Assembly: GCA_021373175.1 (NCBI GenBank)
Contig: JAJFTE010000100.1
Location: 1 to 45,776, forward strand
DNA from: Actinomycetes bacterium
Lineage (GTDB): Bacteria > Actinomycetota > Coriobacteriia > Anaerosomatales > Anaerosomataceae
Direction: 5' to 3'
Length of the DNA: 45,776 bases
Below the pieces are notes generated by a model. That model worked only from the letters and a program-made list of their open reading frames with translations. It searched no databases and was not told the origin of the DNA. A program made the position numbers and the translations under genes. Below are positions 1 to 7,991 of the stretch, in pieces; within the stretch, counting starts at the first letter, position 1, and the number at the start of each line of letters is the position of its first letter.

Positions 1-1322
1 CGCCCGCCGCTCATGGCGTTGATGCGCGCCACGATCGGCGGCTCGCCGCAGCGCAGCCGCGCCTCGAGCTCGCTCACGCTCATCTGCCGCGGCACCACCG
101 CGACGACGACCGTCGGGATGTCCGCCATCGGCAGGGAGCCGCCGCCGGCGCGCGAGACGTCCTCGGCGGTACCCGTGAGATACGCGTCGCCGCACGCCAC
201 CGTGATCGCGTCGGCAAGCCGCACGGCCCGCTCGGCCATCACTTCCTTGCGTGCCGACAGCATCGCGAGCGTGGGGATCTCGCGCTGTGCGCGCTCCTCG
301 TCGAGGTAGAGCCGAAGCGTCGCCTCCAGCGCCGCGAGCGTCATCTTGTCGAGCCGGACGGCGCGCGCGAGCGGATGCTTCTTAAGCGCGGAAACCACAT
401 GCCACTTGCCGGCGATGATGCCCGCCTGCGGTCCGCCGAGCAGCTTGTCGCCGCTGCAGGTGACCACGTCGACGCCGGCGGCGATCGACGCGGCGACCGT
501 GGGCTCGTAGGGCAGGCCCCATGCACGCACGTCGACGAGCACGCCCGATCCCTGGTCCTCCATGACCGGGATGCCGTGCCGCCCGCCGAGCACGACCAGG
601 TCCGCAAGCGAGACCTCCTCGGTGAAACCGACAACACGGTAGTTGCTGGTGTGGACCTTGAGCAGCAGCCCGGTGGCGGGCGTGATCGCGGCTTCATAGT
701 CGCTCAGATGCGTCTTGTTCGTGGTGCCCACCTCTACCATGGTGGCGCCGCTTTCGCGCATGACATCGGGCACGCGGAAACTGCCGCCGATCTCTACAAG
801 CTGCCCGCGGCTGACGATCGCTTCCCTGCCCCGCGCGAGCCCCGCGATGCCCAGCATCACAGCGGCGGCGTTGTTGTTGACGGCCATCGCGGCCTCGGCG
901 CCGGTGAGCTTGCAGATGAGCGCCTCGACGTGGCTGTGCCGGCTGCCTCGCTCCCCGGTCCCCACGTCGTATTCGAGGGTCGAGTACGCGCCAGCTACCG
1001 CCGTCACCGCCTCCACCGCCTCGCGCGCGAGACGCGATCGGCCGAGGTTGGTGTGCACGATGATCCCGGTGGCGTTGATGACGCGTCGCAGCGAGGGCAC
1101 GGCCTTGCGCTCCACGAGCGCGATCACCGCCGAGGCGACCGCATCCTCGGTGACCTCGTGCACCGTGTCGGCGAGGATATCGGCGCGAAGCGTGTCAAGC
1201 GTCTCGCGCACCGCGTCGGTGATGACGCTACGGGGATGCTGTCCGGCAAGCGAGGCGATGTCAGCGCGCTCTAAAAGCCGGTCCACCTTTGGCAGTGCGC
1301 GAAGAAGCGATTGCGTGTCCAT
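1..1322 (-). CDS. selA: L-seryl-tRNA(Sec) selenium transferase SelA, 3' end outside window
   Basis: SelA is a cytoplasmic PLP enzyme that converts Ser-tRNA(Sec) to Sec-tRNA(Sec) using selenophosphate from SelD. The ATG at 1322 opens a frame beginning MDTQSLLRALPKVDRLL, the usual SelA N-terminus. The PLP-lysine motif SGDKLLGGPQAG is present, with the lysine at residue 293, close to Lys295 of the E. coli enzyme. About 440 codons are visible and the frame is open at position 1; SelA proteins are usually about 460 residues, so only a short C-terminal tail is missing. It is the third gene of a selD - yedF-like - selA run, with 80 bp after the yedF stop. selB and selC are not in the window and may lie further left. 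The identification is secure. Confidence 0.95.
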   Translation of the reverse strand, partial: MDTQSLLRALPKVDRLLERADIASLAGQHPRSVITDAVRETLDTLRADILADTVHEVTEDAVASAVIALVERKAVPSLRRVINATGIIVHTNLGRSRLAREAVEAVTAVAGAYSTLEYDVGTGERGSRHSHVEALICKLTGAEAAMAVNNNAAAVMLGIAGLARGREAIVSRGQLVEIGGSFRVPDVMRESGATMVEVGTTNKTHLSDYEAAITPATGLLLKVHTSNYRVVGFTEEVSLADLVVLGGRHGIPVMEDQGSGVLVDVRAWGLPYEPTVAASIAAGVDVVTCSGDKLLGGPQAGIIAGKWHVVSALKKHPLARAVRLDKMTLAALEATLRLYLDEERAQREIPTLAMLSARKEVMAERAVRLADAITVACGDAYLTGTAEDVSRAGGGSLPMADIPTVVVAVVPRQMSVSELEARLRCGEPPIVARINAMSGG

Positions 1323-1402
1323 GGGGCTATTCTAACGCGACATCGCCGTTTGAAGCTCGAACCCGGGCGGGAACGGGTCCGCGAAGTGCACGCCCCCGAT
1401 CC

Positions 1403-1741
1403 CTACCCGACGCTCACGACATCGTCCGCGGCCATGAGCATGGCGGCCGAGTCGTTCATGTTGCCGACCACGCCCACCGCAAGCGATTCTCGAAGGCCCA
1501 GCCAATCCAGACACGTGCCGCAGGAGTACACAGCCACACCGTCCGCAGCGAGCAGCGCAAGATCCTCCACGGCAACCGATCCTTCACAGGTCAGCCGTAC
1601 GCCGGTGTTCATGAACACGAGCGCCTCGGGTTTGATCGGCGTGCGCGCAAGCGAGTACAGGAATGATCCCATGAGCCTCGCGCCCAGATCGGCATCGCCG
1701 GTGCCGATGCGCTCCGAATTGATGAAGACGACCGTGCCCAT
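1403..1741 (-). CDS. YedF-like DsrE-family selenium-metabolism protein
   Basis: This 112-residue protein begins MGTVVFINSERIGTGD and contains VYSCGTCLDWLGL near residues 71-83, the cysteine motif of the C-terminal DsrE-like domain of YedF. YedF proteins of selenium users typically have a TusA-like N-terminal domain before the DsrE domain; here only the DsrE part exists, so it is a short stand-alone version. A GGAGG lies 7 nt before the ATG, which fixes the start, and the longer upstream frame overlaps selD and is not needed. It sits 16 bp after selD and before selA, so a role in delivering or trafficking selenium (or sulfur) is likely, although the biochemical role of YedF is not established. 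Confidence 0.85.
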   Translation of the reverse strand: MGTVVFINSERIGTGDADLGARLMGSFLYSLARTPIKPEALVFMNTGVRLTCEGSVAVEDLALLAADGVAVYSCGTCLDWLGLRESLAVGVVGNMNDSAAMLMAADDVVSVG

Positions 1742-1757
1742 CGTGGTACCTCCGTGT

Positions 1758-2786
1758 TCAGACGATGCTGATGAGACCCGCCCTGCCCTCCACGACCGTG
1801 CCGACGACCGCGCCGGACTCCCCTCGCGCTTCGAGCGCGTCGAGGAGCGCGCGCGCCTTGTCGGCTGCAACCGCCATGAGGAGCCCGCCGCTCGTCTGCG
1901 GGTCGGCAAGCACGCCGCGCCACGCCTCATCGGCGGGACCCCACATCACCCACGGTTCCAGGAACGAGAGCACGTCGGCCGTGCGCCCGGGCTTCACGCC
2001 GTCCGCCGAGTAGGCCAGCACGTCGCGCCACACCGGCACCGCCGTAAGATCCAGCTCAACGGCCATGCCGCTCCCGAACGCCATCTCGCGCGCGTGACCG
2101 GCAAGCCCGAAGCCCGTGATGTCCGTCGCGGCGTTCACGCCGACTTCCATCATCGCCTCGCTCGCGGCGCGATTCAGGTGGGCCATGTTCTCGATGACCT
2201 CGGCAAGCGTGCCTTCGGTCTCGAGTCCCTGCTTGAGCGCGGTGTTGAGGATGCCCACGCCCAGCCGCTTCGTGAGCACGAGCACGTCGTTCCTGCGCGC
2301 ACCGACGTTGCGCACCACCCTGTCGGGATCGCAGACGCCCATCACCGAGAGCCCGTACTTGGGTTCTTTGTCATCGATCGTGTGGCCGCCGACGATCACG
2401 GCGTCGGCCTCGCGGACCTTGTCGGCGCCACCCTGCAGCACGCGAGCGGCTATCTCTGGCGGCAGCGAGCAGGGCATCGCGAGCAGATTCATCGCCGTGA
2501 GCGGCCGTCCGCCCATGGCGTAGATGTCGGAGAGCGCGTTCGCGGCGGCGATTCGCCCGAAGTCGTAGGGGTCGTCCACCATCGGCGTGAAGAAGTCGAC
2601 CGTCAGCAACACCGCGGAATCGCCGAGACGGTAGACCGCGGCGTCATCCGAGGTCTCGAAACCCACCATGAGGTCATCGGAAGTCCCCGGCGACACGTGT
2701 TCGAGCACGGCGGCGAGGTCTCCCGGACCCCACTTGGCGGCTCAACCGGACTTGGACGAGAGCTGGGTGAGACGAACCTGCTCCAT
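1758..2786 (-). CDS. selD: Selenide, water dikinase SelD, selenocysteine-containing
   Basis: SelD makes selenophosphate from selenide and ATP. The true start is ATG 2786, preceded by an AGGGAG ribosome site. The frame reads MEQVRLTQLSSKSG, then TGA at 2744-2742, then AAKWGPGDLAAVL and on through the full SelD body (DDAAVYRLGD, TVDFFTPMVDDPYDFGRIAA, TDITGFGLAGHA). In SelD the residue at this spot is Cys or Sec (Cys17 in E. coli, with the essential lysine three residues later); here UGA is codon 15 and the lysine is residue 18. The gene is therefore read as 342 residues with Sec15. A caller that treats TGA as stop would report only 316 residues from ATG 2708 and lose the active site. Hairpin and promoter are listed separately. 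Confidence 0.95.
2715..2731 (-). promoter_or_regulatory. Candidate SECIS hairpin of selD
   Basis: In the selD mRNA, 10 nt after the UGA, GGGGUC pairs with GACCUC (six pairs, one G-U) around the five-base loop CGGGA, which carries guanines near its start. Bacterial SECIS elements lie immediately 3' of the UGA with guanine in the first bases of the apical loop, so position and loop both fit. Folding was done by eye. Confidence 0.6.
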
Positions 2787-2842
2787 GATGCTCCCTGGCA
2801 CGACGAGCGGCGACAGCCGCATAAGCGGACCTGATATCAGTC

Positions 2843-2848
2843 ATTATA
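2843..2848 (-). promoter_or_regulatory. -10 element upstream of selD
   Basis: A perfect TATAAT on the minus strand lies 57 bp before the selD ATG in an otherwise GC-rich stretch. No good -35 hexamer was seen 16-18 bp upstream. It is the likely promoter of the selD - yedF-like - selA operon. Confidence 0.5.
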
Positions 2849-2874
2849 GCGCGAACATGACGGCATGCGGAGTC

Positions 2875-2958
2875 CTACGCGTCCGGGAGCACGTCCTCGT
2901 CGGCCGGAAACGGCAGAACCGGCTCGGTGAACACGAAGCCCTGCCCGAACTCGACGCC
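2875..2958 (-). pseudogene. Possible remnant of an EAL-domain C-terminus
   Basis: The 262 bp between selD and the GH-fold gene hold no intact gene. One minus frame reads GVEFGQGFVFTEPVLPFP and then an acidic tail and TAG. This resembles the end of EAL phosphodiesterase domains (G-[DE]-x-x-QG-[FY]-x-F-x-x-P). The frame has a stop just upstream, so if the likeness is real it is a fragment, perhaps of a decayed c-di-GMP gene. The match is short and could be chance. Confidence 0.3.
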
Positions 2959-3048
2959 TCTAGGCGCACTTTAGCGAGGCGCTGCAGCGAGCCGTATCCG
3001 GCACCCCTCGCGTGTATCGTACATGCGCCGATATGCCCCCGGTTCTTG

Positions 3049-5004
3049 CTAGCCGAACTTCACCCGCAGTGCCGCGACACCGTTCGGGCCGAGCGGAACG
3101 CCGAAAGTCCTACCGCCCACCTCGGCCGGAGCGCCGCCCCGCACGTCTTGCACGGTCGCGACCGTACGCGGCGTCGTCAACGTGACGGTCATCTTCTCGG
3201 CATTGTGACTCAAGACGAGCAGGATGTCGTCATCTTCTCCGAGGAAGTGAGCGATCTCGGCTTCCGGCATGTCGCATTCGAGCAGCGCGCCCGCGCCCGC
3301 CGCGCCCGCGACCGTGCCGTACACGGTGCGCACAAGATGACGCACCGGCGTCGGCGTCGCCCACGGGTCGTTCTGCGCGATCGCGCGCTCCACCGGCGCG
3401 GCGATGAAGACCGCCTTGCCCTGGCCGTACTGGTTGACGGTGAGCAGCGGACTGCCGGTCGCATCGGTTGCGACCACCGTGGCGCCGCTTGGTGTGATGA
3501 GCGCGTGGTGCGAGAGCTCCATTCGCACATCGAACGAGCGAAGGTCGCCCAGAACGCCCGGCTGCGCGATGCGGCACGAGAACGCCTGCCGCGGCCCGCC
3601 GTCGCCGTTGAACTCCACGCCAAAGATCTCGCGCAGCGCCGGGTCGACGTCGTCACCGCCGTAGGAGAGCACGACAGAGCCGCCGCCCTGAACGAACGCG
3701 CCCAGGTCCGCCCACATCAAGGGAGTGAGCTTGGCGGGTGACGGCAGATAGAGCACGTGATACCCGCCAAGCGGATCGCCTTCGCGCGCGACCGTCACCG
3801 GCACGTGCGCCTCCTTCGCGGCGATGTACGCCTGCAGGCACGCTCGCGGGTCGTACAGGCCCGCGAGCGACGGCAGCGGCTCGTACCGCTCGGCGGGGAC
3901 GACGACCGCCGCGCGCTCGGGCGCGAGCGCGTAGCGCCGCGGGTCGAGACGCGCCGCGACCGCGACGAAGCGCTTGACCTCGGCAAGCGTGGGCTTGGGA
4001 GCACCGGTGACGTCAACGACGCCCACGAGCACTTCGAACGGGTCGCGGAAGTACGGCTCGCGCTTCTCGGTCTCAAGGTCGCCCCAGCGCCGGAGCATCA
4101 CGCCGCTCGCGCGGTTCATGAGCGCCGAGTACAAAGCGGTGCGAACGTACGCCGCCTCCTCGGCTGCCGAGACGTCGAGCGCATGAACGCCGACGCCGTC
4201 GACCACGACCGGCAGGCCGCGGAGCGCGGCGCGCAACAGGAACGAGTCGGTGTACGTGGCCGGCCCGGACGTCACGGGCCCCTCGGCGATGTACGCGCGA
4301 TACGGCGCGGTGAGGTGGCTCCACGCGCGCTCGGTGAGGTCGATCGCGCCGCGCGGGTCCACGCCGGTCTCGCGCAGGAGCGTCTCGGGATCCGTGCCGA
4401 CCAGGACCGGCCGGTCCGGGTCGACCTCGCGCACGGCCTCGCGCAGCTCGGTCACCCACTTCTCAAGCGCTGCCTCGGTGGTAAATCCCGCGCAGAACGC
4501 TTCGTTGCCCAGGTCCCACGCCTTGATGACCGGCTCGGCCCGATAGCGGTTCACGACCCGCTGTACGAGTGAGATCTCGCGCTGGATGAGGTAGTCGTCG
4601 GTGCGCGGGTCGCGGCCTTTGCCCCAGGGGACCTCGTTCATCTCGGCAAGGCGGTCATCGGCGAAGAAGCACACGATGAGTTTGAGGTCGTGAGCGCGGG
4701 CGGCCTCCACGATGCGCTCCAGGCGTTCGGCCGCGTCCTCGTCGTACTGTCCCACTTGCGGCTCAAACGCACGCCACGATACGAACACGCGCACGTCGCT
4801 CACGCGAGAGGCCGCCATCGCCGCAAAGTCCGACGCCACGTCGCGGTCGTACCAGTCGCGCCACGAACGGCGCTCCTCATCGAGGGGGTAGTAGTCAACG
4901 CCAACCGGGAAGTCTGGGTTGCGCGTGACCGCGTACTCGACGGGCTCGGACGCCGCCGCGGGCTTCCTGGCTGTCGGCTTCTTCTGCGCTTTCCCCTCGG
5001 CCAT
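3049..5004 (-). CDS. Glycoside-hydrolase clan A-like protein, probable catalytically altered
   Basis: This 651-residue protein has a TIM-barrel GH-A look: VGVDYYPLDEE (35-45), DVRVFVSWRAFEP (70-82), AWDLGNEAF (162-170) with the Asn-Glu pair N167-E168 that is the acid/base motif of the clan, and a barrel end ending in VDVTGAPKPTL (330-340). The second half (about 360-530) resembles the trimerisation/amidotransferase-like domain of GH42 (LGAFVQGGGSVVLSYGG). At the usual nucleophile site (P-x-x-x-E-[FW]-G) the sequence is PVVVDGVG (265-272), lacking the glutamate. No signal peptide is seen; the N-terminus is Lys/Ala-rich, so it may be cytoplasmic. Start ATG 5004 shares one base with the TGA of the TPR gene upstream (TGATG). 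The substrate is unknown, and hydrolytic activity is doubtful. Confidence 0.7.
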   Translation of the reverse strand: MAEGKAQKKPTARKPAAASEPVEYAVTRNPDFPVGVDYYPLDEERRSWRDWYDRDVASDFAAMAASRVSDVRVFVSWRAFEPQVGQYDEDAAERLERIVEAARAHDLKLIVCFFADDRLAEMNEVPWGKGRDPRTDDYLIQREISLVQRVVNRYRAEPVIKAWDLGNEAFCAGFTTEAALEKWVTELREAVREVDPDRPVLVGTDPETLLRETGVDPRGAIDLTERAWSHLTAPYRAYIAEGPVTSGPATYTDSFLLRAALRGLPVVVDGVGVHALDVSAAEEAAYVRTALYSALMNRASGVMLRRWGDLETEKREPYFRDPFEVLVGVVDVTGAPKPTLAEVKRFVAVAARLDPRRYALAPERAAVVVPAERYEPLPSLAGLYDPRACLQAYIAAKEAHVPVTVAREGDPLGGYHVLYLPSPAKLTPLMWADLGAFVQGGGSVVLSYGGDDVDPALREIFGVEFNGDGGPRQAFSCRIAQPGVLGDLRSFDVRMELSHHALITPSGATVVATDATGSPLLTVNQYGQGKAVFIAAPVERAIAQNDPWATPTPVRHLVRTVYGTVAGAAGAGALLECDMPEAEIAHFLGEDDDILLVLSHNAEKMTVTLTTPRTVATVQDVRGGAPAEVGGRTFGVPLGPNGVAALRVKFG

Positions 5005-6170
5005 CACGCATCCGCCTCCCCCGCGTACGCGTCGTACAGCGACCAGAAGGTGCCTTGACGCCGTGTGTCGTAGTAGGCGGCGCGGCGGATCTCCCACTGC
5101 GCCTCGGCGTAGGCGCCCTCGGTGAGGCGCACGGCCGCCAATCCGAAGCGAGCGCGCACGCACGCCGGGTCGAGCCGCACCGCTGCGCGGTACGCCTGCT
5201 TCGCCTGCCCGTAGCGCTGCAGGCCGAGAAGCGATTCGGCAAGCAGCACGTGGGTGAGCGAATGCTGCGGCGCGGCCTTCGCGAGCGCGATGAAGACGCG
5301 CGCCGCATGCCGGGCGAGCCCCGGGAAGCGGCTGTAGACGACACCGAGCGTGTAAAGCGCCATCGGCAAGTCGGCCGAGTACGTGAGCGCGCGAAGGGCG
5401 CACGCCATCGCCTCGTTGGCGGCCTCCTGCTTCAGGTACGCGTACGCCGCCAGCGCGAGCGCATCCGCATCCGCCGGGTTCTCGCCCAAAAGCAGCCCCA
5501 CCAGATCGCTCGCGGCGAAGAAGTCCTCGCGCCGCAGCAGCATCCCGGCGGCGGCGAGGCGTGCCCCACGCTCGGGCTTCACCTGCGCGGCGTCAAACTC
5601 GATCCTTGCCGCGGGCAGGCCGAGGAGTGCGAAGAAGAGCTCGTCTTGGCTGGGATCGAGCTCGCCGGCTTTACGGATGGTCGGCAGCGCGGTGGACATG
5701 CCTTCGCGCTTGAGCGCGGCGATCGCGAGGTTGTACTGCGCACGCGAGTGCTTCGGGTCGAGTTCGAGCGCGCGCCGCCAGCTGTCCACGGCCTCCTGTT
5801 CGAACCCGGCCGCCGCGAACGCCTCGCCAAGCTGCACGTGAGCCGTCACGAGGTCCGGGACCACCTCGGCAAGCTCGTGCCACACCAGCACCGACTGATC
5901 CCACATGCCGCCGCGCCGATCGTACGCCAGGCCAAGCGCGAGATACGCCGGACTGCAGCCGGGGTCGAGCTCGATCGAGCGCGTGGAGGCCTCGATCGCC
6001 TCGTCGTAGAAGTCGCCTTCCAGCATGAGATGGCCGAGAAGCGCGTGCACGAACGGGTCGCGATCGTCGATGGCGAGCGCCTCGTAGCATGCGGCGACCG
6101 CGGCCGAAAGCCGGCCCCGCCGGGCGAGTTCTTCGGCCACGCGGAGCTGCGATGAGCGCCGGCCCGTCAC
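5004..6170 (-). CDS. TPR-repeat protein
   Basis: The 388-residue product is built almost wholly of tetratricopeptide repeats, with clear units near 9-40, 43-75, 77-110, 112-145, 225-260, 265-297 and 300-345 (for example ALELDPKHSRAQYNLAIAAL and AYRAAVRLDPACVRARFGLAAV). TPR arrays are protein-binding scaffolds. No signal peptide or membrane segment is visible. It starts with GTG at 6170, overlapping the stop of the B12-binding gene by four bases (GTGA), and ends in a TGATG overlap with the GH-fold gene, so the three products are probably made together in fixed ratio. It may hold the GH-fold and B12-binding proteins in one assembly; this is inference. Confidence 0.85.
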   Translation of the reverse strand: MTGRRSSQLRVAEELARRGRLSAAVAACYEALAIDDRDPFVHALLGHLMLEGDFYDEAIEASTRSIELDPGCSPAYLALGLAYDRRGGMWDQSVLVWHELAEVVPDLVTAHVQLGEAFAAAGFEQEAVDSWRRALELDPKHSRAQYNLAIAALKREGMSTALPTIRKAGELDPSQDELFFALLGLPAARIEFDAAQVKPERGARLAAAGMLLRREDFFAASDLVGLLLGENPADADALALAAYAYLKQEAANEAMACALRALTYSADLPMALYTLGVVYSRFPGLARHAARVFIALAKAAPQHSLTHVLLAESLLGLQRYGQAKQAYRAAVRLDPACVRARFGLAAVRLTEGAYAEAQWEIRRAAYYDTRRQGTFWSLYDAYAGEADA

Positions 6171-6865
6171 GCCGCACCCTCGCCGAGAAGCTCTTCGCGC
6201 ACGCGTGCGAGCAGCTTGAGGGCGGATTCCGCGCTGGCGACGACCCCGTTTGCGCCGATCGCGCGGGCGAGTCCCGGGTCAGCGGCGAACGGACCGCCGC
6301 AGACGAGCAGCACCACGTCGTCGCGGTTCTCCGCGGCGAGCAGGTCGCGCACGCCGGCCACGGCTCGGGCGGTCGCGAGCATCTCGGCGCATGCGATCAC
6401 GATGCGCGAACCCGTCTCATCAAGCCGTTCGAGGAAGTCGGGGGCGCGCACGTCCACGCCAAGGTCGTTCACGCGATAGCCGGCTTCTTTGAGCGCCGAG
6501 GCCACGATATCCTTCATGACGCTGTGGCGGTCGCGATGCATCGTGCCGATCACGACGCTCACGCCGGTATCGGCGCGAGCGACCGGCGGCATAACGAAGC
6601 TGCCGATCTGCTCGGCCACCACAGAGGCCTGCGTGAAGACGACCTCGTCGATGGCGCCCTCGGCCCACGCGCTGCCGAGAAGCGACATCGCGGGGACGTA
6701 CAGAACGTCGAAGAGCAGCTGCTGCGGCACACCCGACGAGCGGACACGCTCCACCACCTGGATCGCCGCCGCCGGGTCCTGGCTCACGAACGCCTCGTAG
6801 AGGAGCGCCACATCATCGCTGGCCACGCGGTTGCTCCTCTCCGCCGCCTCGACGTTCACGCGCAT
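6167..6865 (-). CDS. Cobalamin (B12)-binding domain protein
   Basis: This 232-residue protein has the two-part architecture of methionine-synthase and corrinoid-protein B12 modules: a helical cap (about 18-95, with AMSLLGSAWAEGAIDEVVFTQ) and a Rossmann-like B12 domain (about 103-222). The lower-ligand motif D-x-H-x-x-G appears as D112-R-H114-S-V-M117: Asp and the cobalt-binding His are kept but the Gly is Met. No methyltransferase, HTH or radical SAM domain is attached. CarH-type photoreceptors share this cap and domain but carry a MerR head, absent here. It is the first gene of a coupled trio with the TPR and GH-fold genes. It may be a cobalamin-dependent sensor or a corrinoid carrier. Confidence 0.85.
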   Translation of the reverse strand: MRVNVEAAERSNRVASDDVALLYEAFVSQDPAAAIQVVERVRSSGVPQQLLFDVLYVPAMSLLGSAWAEGAIDEVVFTQASVVAEQIGSFVMPPVARADTGVSVVIGTMHRDRHSVMKDIVASALKEAGYRVNDLGVDVRAPDFLERLDETGSRIVIACAEMLATARAVAGVRDLLAAENRDDVVLLVCGGPFAADPGLARAIGANGVVASAESALKLLARVREELLGEGAA

Positions 6866-6944
6866 TCAAGTATCGCAGACCTCACGGCCACGTCACCACG
6901 CGACCCCGACGAACGGTCGTCCGCCTGAGCCGCGGTTCATCATC

Positions 6945-7031
6945 TGGTAGCGGCGGTGGGAGTCGAACCCACATAGCCTTTCGGCCAGAGGCTTTTAAGG
7001 CCCCCTCCTGTGCCAATTCGGATACGCCGCC
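6945..7031 (-). tRNA. tRNA-Leu (anticodon UAA)
   Basis: An 87-nt tRNA including an encoded CCA end. The acceptor GGCGGCG pairs with CGCCGCT (one G-U), the anticodon loop is CTTAAAA giving UAA, there is a long variable arm (TGGCC GAAA GGCTA) typical of class II tRNAs, and the T arm is GTGGG TTCGACT CCCAC. Its first base follows directly after the ppx stop codon, with no gap, so it may be processed from a ppx transcript. Confidence 0.95.
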
Positions 7032-7991
7032 TCACCGGTCCGGGTCCGCCGCATCAGCTGCCACACGCGCGCGGTCGAGGAGCATCCCATAGAGGATATC
7101 GTGCTCGCTCACGAGCGTCGAATCGAGCCCCGCCATCGCCAGCACCATCTCGAGGATGAGCGCCCCTGCGACGATCACGCCCGCACGCGCCGGCTGCAAG
7201 CCCACCACCGCGCGCCGCCGCTCAAGCGGCATGCCCGCAAGCATCTCGCGCATGTCGGCCAACGCGTGCGCGCCGAGGCGGTACCCGTGCACCCTCGCGG
7301 GGTCGTACGGATCGAGCGCCAGGTCGATCGCGACCAGGCTCGTGGCGGTTCCGGCGACCGCTACCATCAGGCGCGGCCGCGTCCTCAAGCCGTCGAAGTA
7401 GGGCCGCAGCTCCTCGGCCACATATGCCGTCGCCGCATCGAGCTCGCGGTGGGTCGGTGGGTCGGCGTGCAAGAACAGCTCAGTCACGCGCTTGGAGCCC
7501 ACGTCGATGGAGCGCGCGGCCTCGATGCGGGTAACGCCGTCTTCTCCGATGCTGCCCAGGACGAGTTCGCTTGAGCCGCCGCCGACGTCGGCCACCAGGA
7601 TGTCCTCGCCCTGGCGCCCGTACGTCGCGCCGAGAAACGACAGGCGCGCCTCGGTGTCGCCGGCGATGATCGCGGGCTTGAGTCCGACACGCGCAAGCGC
7701 CTCGAGGAACTCGTCGCCGTTTCCCGCATCGCGCGAAGCGCTGGTAGCGATGCCGAACGTCTCACCCGCGCCGAGGCGGCGCGCCTCGGCCACGAACTCG
7801 CCGACGGCGCTGGCCACCCGCGCGATGCCGTCCGCCGAGAGCAGCCCGGTCTGCGTCCAGCCGTCGCCGAGTTGCGTGATGACCGAGCGCCGCGTGATCT
7901 CGCGCACCCCGTCAGGCCCGACGTCGGCCACGAGCAGCCGCGTGGTCACCGTACCGATGTCGATGGCGCCGTAGCGCTTCGTCGGCAGCAT
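7032..7991 (-). CDS. Exopolyphosphatase / guanosine pentaphosphate phosphatase (Ppx/GppA)
   Basis: The 319-residue protein has the ASKHA-fold motifs of Ppx/GppA: YGAIDIGTVTTRLLV at the N-terminus, IATSASRDAGNGDEFL, and the second phosphate loop DVGGGSSELVLG. The family hydrolyses inorganic polyphosphate or pppGpp in the cytoplasm; this is the short form without the C-terminal HD-like domain. ATG 7991 is preferred because GGAG lies 5 nt upstream and homology begins there; a longer in-frame extension exists but reads as non-family sequence. It follows DUF501 and divIC, a common actinobacterial order, and its stop codon touches the tRNA-Leu gene. Confidence 0.92.
   Translation of the reverse strand: MLPTKRYGAIDIGTVTTRLLVADVGPDGVREITRRSVITQLGDGWTQTGLLSADGIARVASAVGEFVAEARRLGAGETFGIATSASRDAGNGDEFLEALARVGLKPAIIAGDTEARLSFLGATYGRQGEDILVADVGGGSSELVLGSIGEDGVTRIEAARSIDVGSKRVTELFLHADPPTHRELDAATAYVAEELRPYFDGLRTRPRLMVAVAGTATSLVAIDLALDPYDPARVHGYRLGAHALADMREMLAGMPLERRRAVVGLQPARAGVIVAGALILEMVLAMAGLDSTLVSEHDILYGMLLDRARVAADAADPDR

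Noticed and set aside
1323-1402. Possible tRNA-Sec between yedF-like gene and selA because of GTTCGAG and TTCAAA
   Set aside because: No acceptor, D or T stem can be formed around these words.
2715-2731. Reading the selD hairpin as a transcription terminator
   Set aside because: It lies inside the coding region just after the UGA, has no U-tract, and the gene is complete beyond it.
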